From contig NZ_CP029551.1 of assembly GCF_003173735.1 (NCBI RefSeq), forward strand, positions 871,001 through 935,000: a DNA stretch of 64,000 nucleotides, read 5' to 3'. Positions 18,565 to 25,952 of this stretch are shown piece after piece. The notes under the pieces are model-generated. The model saw nothing but the letters and a program-made list of their open reading frames with translations. It was not told the origin of the DNA and did no database searches. The stretch is from Methylobacterium radiodurans (GTDB lineage: Bacteria > Pseudomonadota > Alphaproteobacteria > Rhizobiales > Beijerinckiaceae). The first letter of the stretch is position 1. Every line of letters starts with the position of its first letter. The translations under genes were made by a program, and so were the position numbers.

Positions 18565-20466
18565 ATGCTCCAGAACATTCGCGACGCCAGCCAGCACTGG
18601 CTCGGCAAGATCGTCCTGACGATCATCTTCACCCTGCTGATCGCGGGCGTGGGCATCTTCGGCGTCGAGGAGTTCTTCCGCGGCGGCTCCAGCACCACGG
18701 TCGCCACCGTCGGCAAGACGCAGATCGGCGCTGAAGCCGTGCGCAGCGCCTACCAGAACCAGCTCCAGCGCTTCCAGGCGCAGTTCCGCCGCAACATCAC
18801 GCCGGACCAGGCCCGCGCGCTCGGCATCGAGCGGCAGGTGCTGCAGCAGCTCGTCACCGAGGCCGCCCTCGACCAGAAGACGAGCGACCTCGGCCTCGCC
18901 GTGTCCGACGCCGCCGTGCTCCGGGCGATCCAGGACGAGAAGAGCTTCCAGAACGCGGAAGGCCGCTTCGACCGGGCGCTGTTCTACCAGACCCTGCAGC
19001 GGGCGGGCCTCAACGAGCAGCTCTTCGTGCGCGAGCAGCGGGCCGTCATCGCCCGGCTGCAGCTCGCCGAGGCAGTCTCGGCGGATCTGCCCGTGCCCCA
19101 GGCGATGCGGGAAGCCGTGCACCGCTACAGCACGGAGCGGCGCGCGGCCGCCTACCTCATCCTCACCCCCTCGGTGGCGGGCGACATCCCAGCCCCGAGC
19201 GAGGATGATCTGAAGGCCTATTACGAGGCCAACAAGGCGGCCTACCGCGCACCCGAGACCCGCGCCGTGAACCTCCTGGTGCTCGACCCCGAGGCGCTGG
19301 CCAAGCCCGACGCCGTCTCGGCCGAGGAGGTGCAGAAGATCTACGACGCCCAGAAGGGCACGTTCGGCAAGCCGGAGCGCCGCACCATCCGGCAGATCGT
19401 CTTCCCCGACGAGGCTTCGGCCGAGGAGGCCCGCAAGGCGATCGAGTCGGGCGAGAAGAGCTTCGAGGCGGTGGCCAAGGAACGCGGCACCGACGACAAG
19501 GATCTGGTGCTGGGCACCCTGACCAAGGCCGAGCTGTTCGACCCGGCGGTGGCCGAGGCGGCCTTCGGGCTGGAGCAGGGCAAGGTCAGCCAGCCGGTGA
19601 AGGGCCGCTTCGGCACGGTGCTCCTCGACGTGACGACGATCGAGCCCGGCACGGTGAAGCCGCTCAGCGAGGTCGAGGGCGAGATCCGCCGTCAGGTCGC
19701 CCTGACCCGGGCGCGCGAGGGCATCGACAAGACCCACGACGCCGTCGAGGACGAGCGCGCGAGCGCCAAGCCGCTCGCCGACATCGCGAAGGAGCGCGGT
19801 CTCGCTCTCGTCGCCGTGCCGGCCGTCGACGCGCAGGGCCGCGACCCGGCGGGCGAGAAGGTCGCAGGCGTCCCGGAGGCCGACACGACGCTGCCGGCCG
19901 TGTTCCGCGCCGAGATCGGCGGCGACAACGAGCCCCTGCGCACGAAGAACGGCGGTTACGTCTGGTACGACGTCACGAAGGTCGACGCCGCCCACGACAA
20001 GCCCCTCGACGCGGTCCGCGATGCGGTCGCCGCCGGCTGGCGGAGCGCCGAGGTCGAGAAGCGCCTCCAGGCCAAGGGCCGGGAACTGGCCGAGCGCCTC
20101 GACAAGGGTGAGACCATCGAGGCGCTGGCCACGGAGGCCGGCCTGAACCCACACACGGCCGAGGACATCGCTCGCAACCAGCCGAAGGACCAGCTCACCG
20201 CCGACGTGGTGGCTCGCGTCTTCGCCACGAATGTCGGCAAGGCGGGCTCGGCCCAGTCCGGCGAGAACCGGGCCGTGTTCAAGGTCACGCAGGCGACGAT
20301 GCCGGCCTACGTGCCGGGCAGCCCGAGCGACAAAACCGTGGAGGGCAACTTCCGCACGGCGATCGCCGACGACGTGCTCGGCGCCTACATCGCCGAGGTG
20401 CAGAAGAGCGCGGGCGTCAGCGTCAACCAGGCGGCGCTCCGCCGGGCGATCGGCGGCGAGTACTGA
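18565..20466 (+). CDS. ppiD: peptidyl-prolyl isomerase/chaperone, PpiD/SurA_N family
   Basis: 633 residues from ATG 18565 (MLQNIRDASQHWLGKIVLTI); an upstream in-frame extension is Arg-rich and non-homologous. A single N-terminal membrane helix (about 13-34) is followed by GRITIGAEAVR-like SurA_N_3 segments (GKTQIGAEAVRSAYQNQ) and a parvulin-type rotamase region (residues 250-370: ARTIRQIVFPDE and ALEAVAKERGTDDKDLVLGTL). PpiD is anchored in the inner membrane at the Sec exit and helps folding of outer-membrane proteins. The stop overlaps the trpE start by one base (TGATG), so trpE is in the same operon. Confidence 0.9.
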   Translation: MLQNIRDASQHWLGKIVLTIIFTLLIAGVGIFGVEEFFRGGSSTTVATVGKTQIGAEAVRSAYQNQLQRFQAQFRRNITPDQARALGIERQVLQQLVTEAALDQKTSDLGLAVSDAAVLRAIQDEKSFQNAEGRFDRALFYQTLQRAGLNEQLFVREQRAVIARLQLAEAVSADLPVPQAMREAVHRYSTERRAAAYLILTPSVAGDIPAPSEDDLKAYYEANKAAYRAPETRAVNLLVLDPEALAKPDAVSAEEVQKIYDAQKGTFGKPERRTIRQIVFPDEASAEEARKAIESGEKSFEAVAKERGTDDKDLVLGTLTKAELFDPAVAEAAFGLEQGKVSQPVKGRFGTVLLDVTTIEPGTVKPLSEVEGEIRRQVALTRAREGIDKTHDAVEDERASAKPLADIAKERGLALVAVPAVDAQGRDPAGEKVAGVPEADTTLPAVFRAEIGGDNEPLRTKNGGYVWYDVTKVDAAHDKPLDAVRDAVAAGWRSAEVEKRLQAKGRELAERLDKGETIEALATEAGLNPHTAEDIARNQPKDQLTADVVARVFATNVGKAGSAQSGENRAVFKVTQATMPAYVPGSPSDKTVEGNFRTAIADDVLGAYIAEVQKSAGVSVNQAALRRAIGGEY

Positions 20467-21995
20467 TGTCGGAGCCCAGCGACTTCGACGCCGTCCGGGC
20501 GGCCTACGAGGCGGGGCGCCCGACGCTCCTCAGCCTGACGCTGGTGGCGGATCTGGAGACCCCGGTCGCCGCCTTCCTCAAGCTCCGGGTCGGGCATGCC
20601 GGCCCGGCCTTCCTGCTCGAATCCGTCGAGGGCGGCGCGGTGCGCGGGCGCTACTCGATGATCGGGCTTGATCCCGACCTGATCTGGCGCTGCCGCGACG
20701 GCCGGCCGGAGCGGACGCGCGGGCCTGACCTCGCGCGGTTCGAGCCGGACGAGCGGGCGCCGCTGGCAAGCCTCAGGGCGCTGATCGCCGAGAGCGCGAT
20801 CGCGGAGGCGGGTGAAGACAAGGGAGCGGACCTGCCGCCGATGGCCGCCGGCCTGTTCGGCTATCTCGGCTACGACATGGTCCGGGCGATGGAGCGGCTG
20901 CCCGAGCCCAATCCCGACCCGCTCGGCGTGCCGGACGCGGTGATGATCCGCCCGCGCACCATGGTGGTGTTCGACGCGGTGCGCGACCTCATCACGGTGG
21001 TCTGCCCGGTGCGCCCGGCCGAGGGCGTCAGCGCGCGGGCCGCCCACGAGGACGCCCTCGCCCGGCTCGACCGGGTGGCGGCGGCGCTCGAAGGCCCCCT
21101 GCCGATCGAGGCGCGGATCGACCTCGCGGAGGTCGCGCCCCCGGAGCCGGTCTCGAACACGCCGCCGGACGCCTACGCGGCGATGGTGGCCAAGGCCAAG
21201 GAATACATCGTCGCGGGCGACATCTTCCAGGTGGTGCTCTCGCAGCGCTTCGAGGCGCCCTTCACGCTGCCGGCCTTCGCGCTCTACCGGAGCTTGCGGC
21301 GCACGAACCCGGCGCCGTTCCTGTGCTACCTCGATTTCGAGGCCTTCCAGGTGGTCTGCTCCAGCCCCGAGATCCTGGTGCGGCTGCGGGACGGCACGGT
21401 GACGATCCGGCCGATCGCCGGCACGCGCCGCCGCGGCGCCACGCCGGCCGAGGACCGTGCGCTCGCCGAGGAGCTTCTGGCCGACCCGAAGGAGCGCTCC
21501 GAGCACCTGATGCTGCTCGATCTCGGCCGCAACGATGTCGGCCGGGTCTCCCGCATCGGCAGCGTGCGGGTCACGGACTCGTTCTTCCTCGAGTACTACA
21601 GCCAGGTGATGCACATCGTCTCGAACGTCGAGGGCACGCTGGATCCCGCCCACGACGCGCTCTCGGCGCTCGCCGCAGGCTTCCCGGCCGGCACGGTCTC
21701 GGGTGCCCCGAAGGTGCGGGCAATGGAGATCATCGACGAGCTGGAGCGCGAGAAGCGCGGGCCCTACGGCGGCTGCATCGGCTATTTCGGCGCCCGCGGC
21801 GAGATGGACACCTGCATCGTGCTGCGCACGGCGATCGTGAAGGACGGGCGCATGCACGTCCAGGCGGGAGCGGGCATCGTGTACGATTCGGACCCGGCCT
21901 CCGAGCAGCAGGAATGCGTCAACAAGGCGCGTGCCCTGTTCCGGGCGGCGGAGGAGGCGGTGCGCTTCGCCGCGCAGGCCCGGCGGGGACAGTAG
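20466..21995 (+). CDS. trpE: anthranilate synthase component I
   Basis: 509 residues. The N-terminal feedback domain has FLLESVEGGAVRGRYSMIG (Trp-binding LLES). The C-terminal chorismate-binding domain has FQVVLSQRFE, NPAPFLCYLDFE, SSPEILVR, RPIAGTRRRG, RSEHLMLLDLGRNDVGRV, AGFPAGTVSGAPKVRAMEII and GPYGGCIGYFGA, with DTCIVLRTAI. It makes anthranilate from chorismate and glutamine with TrpG, which is not in this window. It is translationally coupled to ppiD. No leader peptide is visible, so regulation is by feedback inhibition at least. Confidence 0.96.
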   Translation: MSEPSDFDAVRAAYEAGRPTLLSLTLVADLETPVAAFLKLRVGHAGPAFLLESVEGGAVRGRYSMIGLDPDLIWRCRDGRPERTRGPDLARFEPDERAPLASLRALIAESAIAEAGEDKGADLPPMAAGLFGYLGYDMVRAMERLPEPNPDPLGVPDAVMIRPRTMVVFDAVRDLITVVCPVRPAEGVSARAAHEDALARLDRVAAALEGPLPIEARIDLAEVAPPEPVSNTPPDAYAAMVAKAKEYIVAGDIFQVVLSQRFEAPFTLPAFALYRSLRRTNPAPFLCYLDFEAFQVVCSSPEILVRLRDGTVTIRPIAGTRRRGATPAEDRALAEELLADPKERSEHLMLLDLGRNDVGRVSRIGSVRVTDSFFLEYYSQVMHIVSNVEGTLDPAHDALSALAAGFPAGTVSGAPKVRAMEIIDELEREKRGPYGGCIGYFGARGEMDTCIVLRTAIVKDGRMHVQAGAGIVYDSDPASEQQECVNKARALFRAAEEAVRFAAQARRGQ

Positions 21996-22001
21996 GGCGC
22001 A

Positions 22002-22030
22002 GGACCCATCCGCTCCTGCGGAGCGGGTCC
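22002..22030 (+). terminator. stem-loop after trpE
   Basis: CCGCTCC (22010-22016), loop TGC, GGAGCGG (22020-22026), with an outer GGAC/GTCC pairing, begins 7 bases after the trpE stop. It lacks a T-run, so it may be a weak or Rho-assisted terminator. Confidence 0.4.
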
Positions 22031-22111
22031 GATCCCATATCCAGTCCTGGGTGCCGAGCCCGAGGTCCATGCCCCGCGTTCCAAAGGTCGGCCGGAAGAT
22101 GTGAGGCGGTG

Positions 22112-22588
22112 ATGAGTGCGAGCGATCTTCCCGAGACCGGGGCGCCGGCCCGCACGGGCCTGATCCGATCGATGGGCCGGGGCTTCCTCGGGCGCTGCCC
22201 GCATTGCGGGGAAGGCAGGATCTTCGGCCGCTTCCTCAAGGTGCGCCCCGCCTGCGAATCCTGCGGGCTGGAGCTGCACCATCACCGGGCCGACGACCTG
22301 CCGCCCTATCTGGTGATCTTCATCGTCGCCCATCTCGTCGGCTACCTGATCCTGGAGCTGGAGATGGGCTACGACGTACCGCTGTGGTTCCAGTTCAGCT
22401 TCTGGCCGGTCGTCACGCTCGGGCTGGCGCTCGGGCTGCTCCAGCCGGTGAAGGGCGCGGTGGTCGGACTGCAATACGCCCTTGGCTTGCACGGTTTCGC
22501 TAGGCTACCGGGGGTGCGCTCCGCCACGGAGGGAGGCCCAGCCATTGGACAGAGCGGACACGGACGGGCCGATCTCGGCCGCGCCTGA
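22112..22588 (+). CDS. DUF983 family membrane protein
   Basis: 158 residues from ATG 22112. RSMGRGFLGRCPHCGEGRIFG is the DUF983 signature, with a CPHCG zinc-ribbon and a second CESCG pair, followed by HHHRADDLPPYLVIFIVAHLVG and two transmembrane helices (about 62-85 and 92-115). The protein is inner-membrane; its function is not established. The N-terminal zinc ribbon faces the cytosol. Its 3' end overlaps the start of the NUDIX gene by about 44 bases in another frame, so the two are likely coupled. Confidence 0.85.
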   Translation: MSASDLPETGAPARTGLIRSMGRGFLGRCPHCGEGRIFGRFLKVRPACESCGLELHHHRADDLPPYLVIFIVAHLVGYLILELEMGYDVPLWFQFSFWPVVTLGLALGLLQPVKGAVVGLQYALGLHGFARLPGVRSATEGGPAIGQSGHGRADLGRA

Positions 22589-23306
22589 GGCGGCCGAGGC
22601 GCACGCGACCCCGAAGCTCCCTGTGCGATCGCTGCGCCCGCGCGATGCCGCCGCGCTGATCCTCATCGACCGCCGCCGGGGCGGCCCCCGCGTGCTGATG
22701 GGCCGGCGCAATCCGGGCCTCGCCTTCATGCCGGGCAAGTTCGTGTTCCCGGGTGGCCGCACGGAACCCGGCGACCGGCGCATGCCGGTGGCGAACGCGC
22801 TGCCGGACTATGCCGAGGCCGCTCTGGTGCGGCAGGTCACGCGCCCGCCGCAGGATCTCGGCCGGGTGCTGGCGCTCGCCGCCATCCGCGAGACCTTCGA
22901 GGAGACGGGCCTCGTCGTCGGCACCCGGGAATACGGGCCACCCGAGATGGTCCCTGTGGGCTGGGAGGCCTTCGGCCGGCACGGCGTGCTGCCGGATCTG
23001 GAGGCGCTCCATCTCGTCGCCCGGGCAATCACGCCGCCGAAGCAGGTGCGGCGCTTCGATACCCGTTTCTTCACCGCGGAGCGCGCGGCGGTCGTTGTCG
23101 AGGAGCCCGGCCGGATCGGGCCGGAGGCGGAACTCGTCGAACTCGCATGGCTGCGGCTCGACACGGCGCGCAAGCTCGACCTGCCCTTCATCACCCGCAT
23201 GATCCTCGACGAACTGGAGGCCCAGATCGCGGTCGGTTTCGCGCCGTATCGCCAGATCCCGTTCCATTACGAGCGCCACGGAAGGCGGGAGCGGGTGGCC
23301 CTGTAG
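22545..23306 (+). CDS. NUDIX hydrolase
   Basis: 253 residues from TTG 22545, chosen because a strong GGAGGGAGG ribosome site ends 8 bases before it (22528-22536); a TTG at 22482 lacks one. The NUDIX core is LILIDRRRGGPRVLMGRRNPGLAFMPGKFVFPGG and the box GRVLALAAIRETFEETGLVVG (RExxEExG region RETFEETG). NUDIX enzymes hydrolyse nucleoside diphosphates linked to other groups; the substrate is unknown. The remainder (95-253) is a C-terminal extension common in bacterial NUDIX proteins of this type. A hairpin terminator follows at 23374. Confidence 0.88.
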   Translation: MDRADTDGPISAAPEAAEAHATPKLPVRSLRPRDAAALILIDRRRGGPRVLMGRRNPGLAFMPGKFVFPGGRTEPGDRRMPVANALPDYAEAALVRQVTRPPQDLGRVLALAAIRETFEETGLVVGTREYGPPEMVPVGWEAFGRHGVLPDLEALHLVARAITPPKQVRRFDTRFFTAERAAVVVEEPGRIGPEAELVELAWLRLDTARKLDLPFITRMILDELEAQIAVGFAPYRQIPFHYERHGRRERVAL

Positions 23307-23373
23307 AGGGGGCGCAGAACCCTGTGGGTCTTGACCGCCGAGGCCGGATCGGGCATTGACCCGCGCGTATTCC

Positions 23374-23405
23374 GGCCGGGGGCAAAGCCCGGCCCTTTTC
23401 GTTTT
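23374..23405 (+). terminator. Rho-independent terminator after NUDIX gene
   Basis: GGCCGGG (23374-23380), loop GGCAAAG, CCCGGCC (23388-23394), then CTTTTCGTTTT. It is 67 bases after the NUDIX stop and 48 before rpmG, so it separates the two. Confidence 0.8.
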
Positions 23406-23452
23406 CGCGTTTCGCTTACGCGGAATGCCGCGAAGCTCAGGAGCGCCGCCCC

Positions 23453-23620
23453 ATGGCCAAGGCCGTCACCGTCAAGATCAAGCTCGTCTCCACCGCCGAC
23501 ACGGGCTACTTCTACGTCACCAAGAAGAACTCGCGCACGCAGACCGAGAAGCTGACGATGCGCAAGTACGATCCCGTCGCGCGCAAGCACGTCGACTTCA
23601 AGGAAGCCAAGATCAAGTAA
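23453..23620 (+). CDS. rpmG: 50S ribosomal protein L33
   Basis: 55 residues. The sequence starts [20 protein letters not shown] and continues [20 protein letters not shown], the full-length L33 family; it ends FKEAKIK. It is the Cys-free (C-minus) form, as no CxxC is present, so it does not bind zinc. The ribosome site CTCAGGAG lies upstream. A hairpin terminator follows. Confidence 0.96.
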   Translation: MAKAVTVKIKLVSTADTGYFYVTKKNSRTQTEKLTMRKYDPVARKHVDFKEAKIK

Positions 23621-23647
23621 TCGGGCTTCTTCTTCGGACGCATTCGA

Positions 23648-23680
23648 GAGCCGCTCCGGCAACGGGGCGGCTCTTCTCGT
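23648..23680 (+). terminator. Rho-independent terminator after rpmG
   Basis: GAGCCGCTCC (23648-23657), 6-base loop, GGGGCGGCTC (23664-23673, one G-T pair), then TTCTCGTT. It lies 27 bases after the rpmG stop. Confidence 0.75.
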
Positions 23681-23736
23681 TCCCGGGGATCCCTGGGGCC
23701 TGCGGGCCTTTCGAGGCTGTGGGCGCAGCGCCGAGA

Positions 23737-24669
23737 TCACAGCTCCGGCGGCAGCCCGTAGACCGTGCCGTCGAGCGTCGGGTCGAGCGTCCGGGTCAGC
23801 CCGCGCGCGATGGCGACGAGGGCGGTGACCATCGGGGTCGAGGGCTCGCGCTTGGCCGCCACGAGGCCGATCGTGTGCTCCAGCACCGGTCCGGTTATCG
23901 GGATCGCCCGCACGCCCTCCATGGGCCCGAGCGCGTCGCTGAGGATCGCCGGCAGCACACTCGCCCAGCGCAGGGTGCGCACATGGGTCATCAGCACGAT
24001 CATCGAGTTCGATTCGAGCGTGGTCGCGGGCTCCTGGCCGGCGGCGCGGATCTGCTGGTCGATGATGCGCCGATTCTGCATGTTGGGCGTGAGCAGGCAG
24101 AGCGGGATGCGGCCGATCTCCGCCCAGGTCACCGAGGCGCGGTCGTCGTAGGGGCCGCCAGCCGCCGTCAGCAGGCGGTAGCGCTCTCTGTAGAGCGGCA
24201 CGGCGATGACCCGGCCCAGCGGCTCGTTGTCGAGGTAGGTCAGGCCCGCATCGGCCTCCAGGTTCTCGATCAGCGAGAAGATGTCAGTCGAGGTGGTCGA
24301 TTCGACGGTGAGCCGCACGTCAGGGTGGCGGGCGCGGTAGGGCGTCGTCAGGCTCGCGACCATCGGCAGCGCGGTCGGGATCGCGGCGATGCGCAGATGC
24401 CCGGTCAGTCCCTTGCGCAGGGCCGAGATGTCCTCCTGCATGGCGCGGGCGTCGGCCACGATCCGGCGAGCCCACTCCAGCACCCGCTCGCCCTCCGGCG
24501 TGAAGCCCTGGAAGCGCGAGCCGCGCAGGACCAGCTGGACGCCGAAGCGGTTCTCGAGCTGCTTCACCCCGGCCGAGAGGGTCTGCTGCGTCACGCCGCA
24601 GACCTCGGCTGCGTGGCCGAAATGCTGCTCGCGGGCGAGGGCGAGCAGGAAGTCGAGCTTGTCGATCAC
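23737..24669 (-). CDS. LysR-family transcriptional regulator
   Basis: 310 residues. The N-terminal HTH is LDFLLALAREQHFGHAAEVCGVTQQTLSAGVKQLENRFGVQLVLRG (roughly residues 4-50), then the linker helix and a periplasmic-binding-type effector domain (90-300) ending TLDGTVYGLPPEL. LysR proteins bind T-N11-A operators and usually activate a neighbouring operon. The gene is on the same strand as the fds cluster, separated from it only by the PAS gene, matching the position of FdsR-type regulators beside formate dehydrogenase operons in other bacteria. A CTGTTC-N13-GAACAG repeat before fdsG is its candidate operator. Confidence 0.9.
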   Translation of the reverse strand: MIDKLDFLLALAREQHFGHAAEVCGVTQQTLSAGVKQLENRFGVQLVLRGSRFQGFTPEGERVLEWARRIVADARAMQEDISALRKGLTGHLRIAAIPTALPMVASLTTPYRARHPDVRLTVESTTSTDIFSLIENLEADAGLTYLDNEPLGRVIAVPLYRERYRLLTAAGGPYDDRASVTWAEIGRIPLCLLTPNMQNRRIIDQQIRAAGQEPATTLESNSMIVLMTHVRTLRWASVLPAILSDALGPMEGVRAIPITGPVLEHTIGLVAAKREPSTPMVTALVAIARGLTRTLDPTLDGTVYGLPPEL

Positions 24670-24836
24670 GGGGGCTTCCGGGCAGCGCGCGGGTTGGTGC
24701 CGAACGCAGGGTAGTTCGGCGGGCTCCTGCCCTCAACCGGAGGACGTCGACAGTCTCAGCGCCTCTCATAGAGCGCCGATCAGCGGGCGCCCTCCCGCCC
24801 CGCCCGACGGCGCTGCGGACGTTCTGTGGGAGGCTC

Positions 24837-25304
24837 TCAGTCGAAGAGCGGCGCGAAGTTCTCCGTGAGCGGGAGCGCTGCCGCGTGGATCGGCCGGTAG
24901 CGGCCTCCGCCGCCGCGTGCGGGCCGCCCACGCCGACGCACCACCTCGCGCTCGAAGGCGATGAAGGCTTCCGGCGTTCCGTCCCGCCGCCGCACGGTGC
25001 GCACGTCGAGCTCGCAGAGATAGGCCTCGCCGTCCTTGCGGTAGTTCTGCAGGAAGCCCGTGAAGCGGCCTTCGAGGCGCAGCGCCCGCTGGATCTGCCG
25101 CGTCGCCTCGCGGCTGGTGCCCGGCCCCTGCAGCATGCGCGGCGAGCGCCCGAGAACCTCGTCGGAGTCGTAGCCGCTCATCCGGAGGAAGGCCGGATTG
25201 GTGTACAGGACCGTCGGCCCGGGGCGATCGAGATCGATATCGGTGAGAACGACCGCAACATCGAGCGGCTCCGCGAACAGGCGGACGAGTTCGATGATGT
25301 TCAT
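24837..25304 (-). CDS. single PAS-domain protein, LOV-like but without the photoactive Cys
   Basis: 155 residues from ATG 25304 with ribosome site GAAGGAGCC. Nearly the whole protein is one PAS domain: VLTDIDLDRPGPTVLYTNPAFLRMSGYDSDEVLGRSPRM contains the LOV-like motif, but where LOV proteins have GRNCRFLQG this one reads GRSPRMLQG, so the flavin-reactive Cys is a Pro and blue-light photochemistry is not expected. The C-terminus (RRRGRPARGGGGRYRP) is basic. There is no output domain. It lies between the LysR gene and the fds operon, so a redox- or ligand-sensing role there is an inference. A longer reading frame exists (start 25397) but crosses a perfect inverted repeat at 25335-25356. Confidence 0.75.
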   Translation of the reverse strand: MNIIELVRLFAEPLDVAVVLTDIDLDRPGPTVLYTNPAFLRMSGYDSDEVLGRSPRMLQGPGTSREATRQIQRALRLEGRFTGFLQNYRKDGEAYLCELDVRTVRRRDGTPEAFIAFEREVVRRRGRPARGGGGRYRPIHAAALPLTENFAPLFD

Positions 25305-25334
25305 GGCTCCTTCCCCGCGGGACGAGGCGGCAGC

Positions 25335-25356
25335 ATCGTTAATAAACCTTAACGAT
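25335..25356 (-). promoter_or_regulatory. perfect inverted repeat upstream of PAS gene
   Basis: ATCGTTAA (25335-25342), six-base spacer, TTAACGAT (25349-25356): a perfect 8-base palindrome about 30 bases before the PAS gene start. The halves TTAA-N6-TTAAC resemble the CtrA consensus (TTAA-N7-TTAAC) with one base less spacing. A regulator-binding site or a 5' UTR hairpin is plausible. Confidence 0.5.
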
Positions 25357-25580
25357 CCCTCAACGGAGCCTCTATTGGAAGCGGAGATCGCGGGCAAGAT
25401 AGAATTGTTGCGGCCGAGATGCCTGCCATAAAGGGCTAGAGACCGTCATGGGTCGTAGAGTGCCGATACATAGGGATTGACATTACTGCCGGTTGAATAG
25501 GTGGCGCGCAAGATTATTGTGGCGCGCCTAACGTCTGCCCACGACGCTCGGCAGCGTCAGGAGCGATACTGGGTCGTCCG

Positions 25581-25615
25581 AAACGGCAAAACCCGGGCTC
25601 GTGAGGAGCCCGGGT
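25581..25615 (-). terminator. Rho-independent terminator of the fds operon
   Basis: A perfect 10-base stem, ACCCGGGCTC (25591-25600) and GAGCCCGGGT (25606-25615), with a 5-base loop. Read on the minus strand it is followed by TTTGCCGTTT. It lies 37 bases beyond the fdsD stop, so it should end the fds transcript. Confidence 0.85.
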
Positions 25616-25652
25616 CGCAGAACCCAGCGGGTAGAGGAGCACGTCCCGGGCG

Positions 25653-25946
25653 TCAGCCCGCGTCGCTGGCGCCCGCGCCCAGGAGCTGCGGGTCACGGGT
25701 GGCGGCGCGGACCGGGCTGTCAGCCTGCGGCTCCGCCCCCGAGAGGGCCCGGACCACAAGCTCGTCCACACGATCGCCCTGCTCCGGCAGGGCGTTCTCC
25801 AGATGCGCGATCATCTTCGGCGTCCAGAAGGCCCGGATGTGCTTGTCGATCCCGGCGACCGCCTCCTCCTCCGGATAGGACCGGAAGAAGGCGGCGATCT
25901 GGTTGGCCATGCGGACGAGCTTGTCCGCCTGCGTGAGGGCGCTCAT
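25653..25946 (-). CDS. fdsD: formate dehydrogenase subunit delta
   Basis: 97 residues: LTQADKLVRMANQIAAFFRSYPEEEAVAGIDKHIRAFWTPKM, the hallmark helical sequence of FdsD, a small subunit needed for assembly/stability of NAD-dependent molybdenum formate dehydrogenase. It is the last gene of the operon and starts 6 bases after the fdsA stop. It has a variable C-terminal tail (ATRDPQLLGAGASDAG). Followed by a strong terminator. Confidence 0.93.
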   Translation of the reverse strand: MSALTQADKLVRMANQIAAFFRSYPEEEAVAGIDKHIRAFWTPKMIAHLENALPEQGDRVDELVVRALSGAEPQADSPVRAATRDPQLLGAGASDAG

Positions 25947-25952
25947 CCGGGC

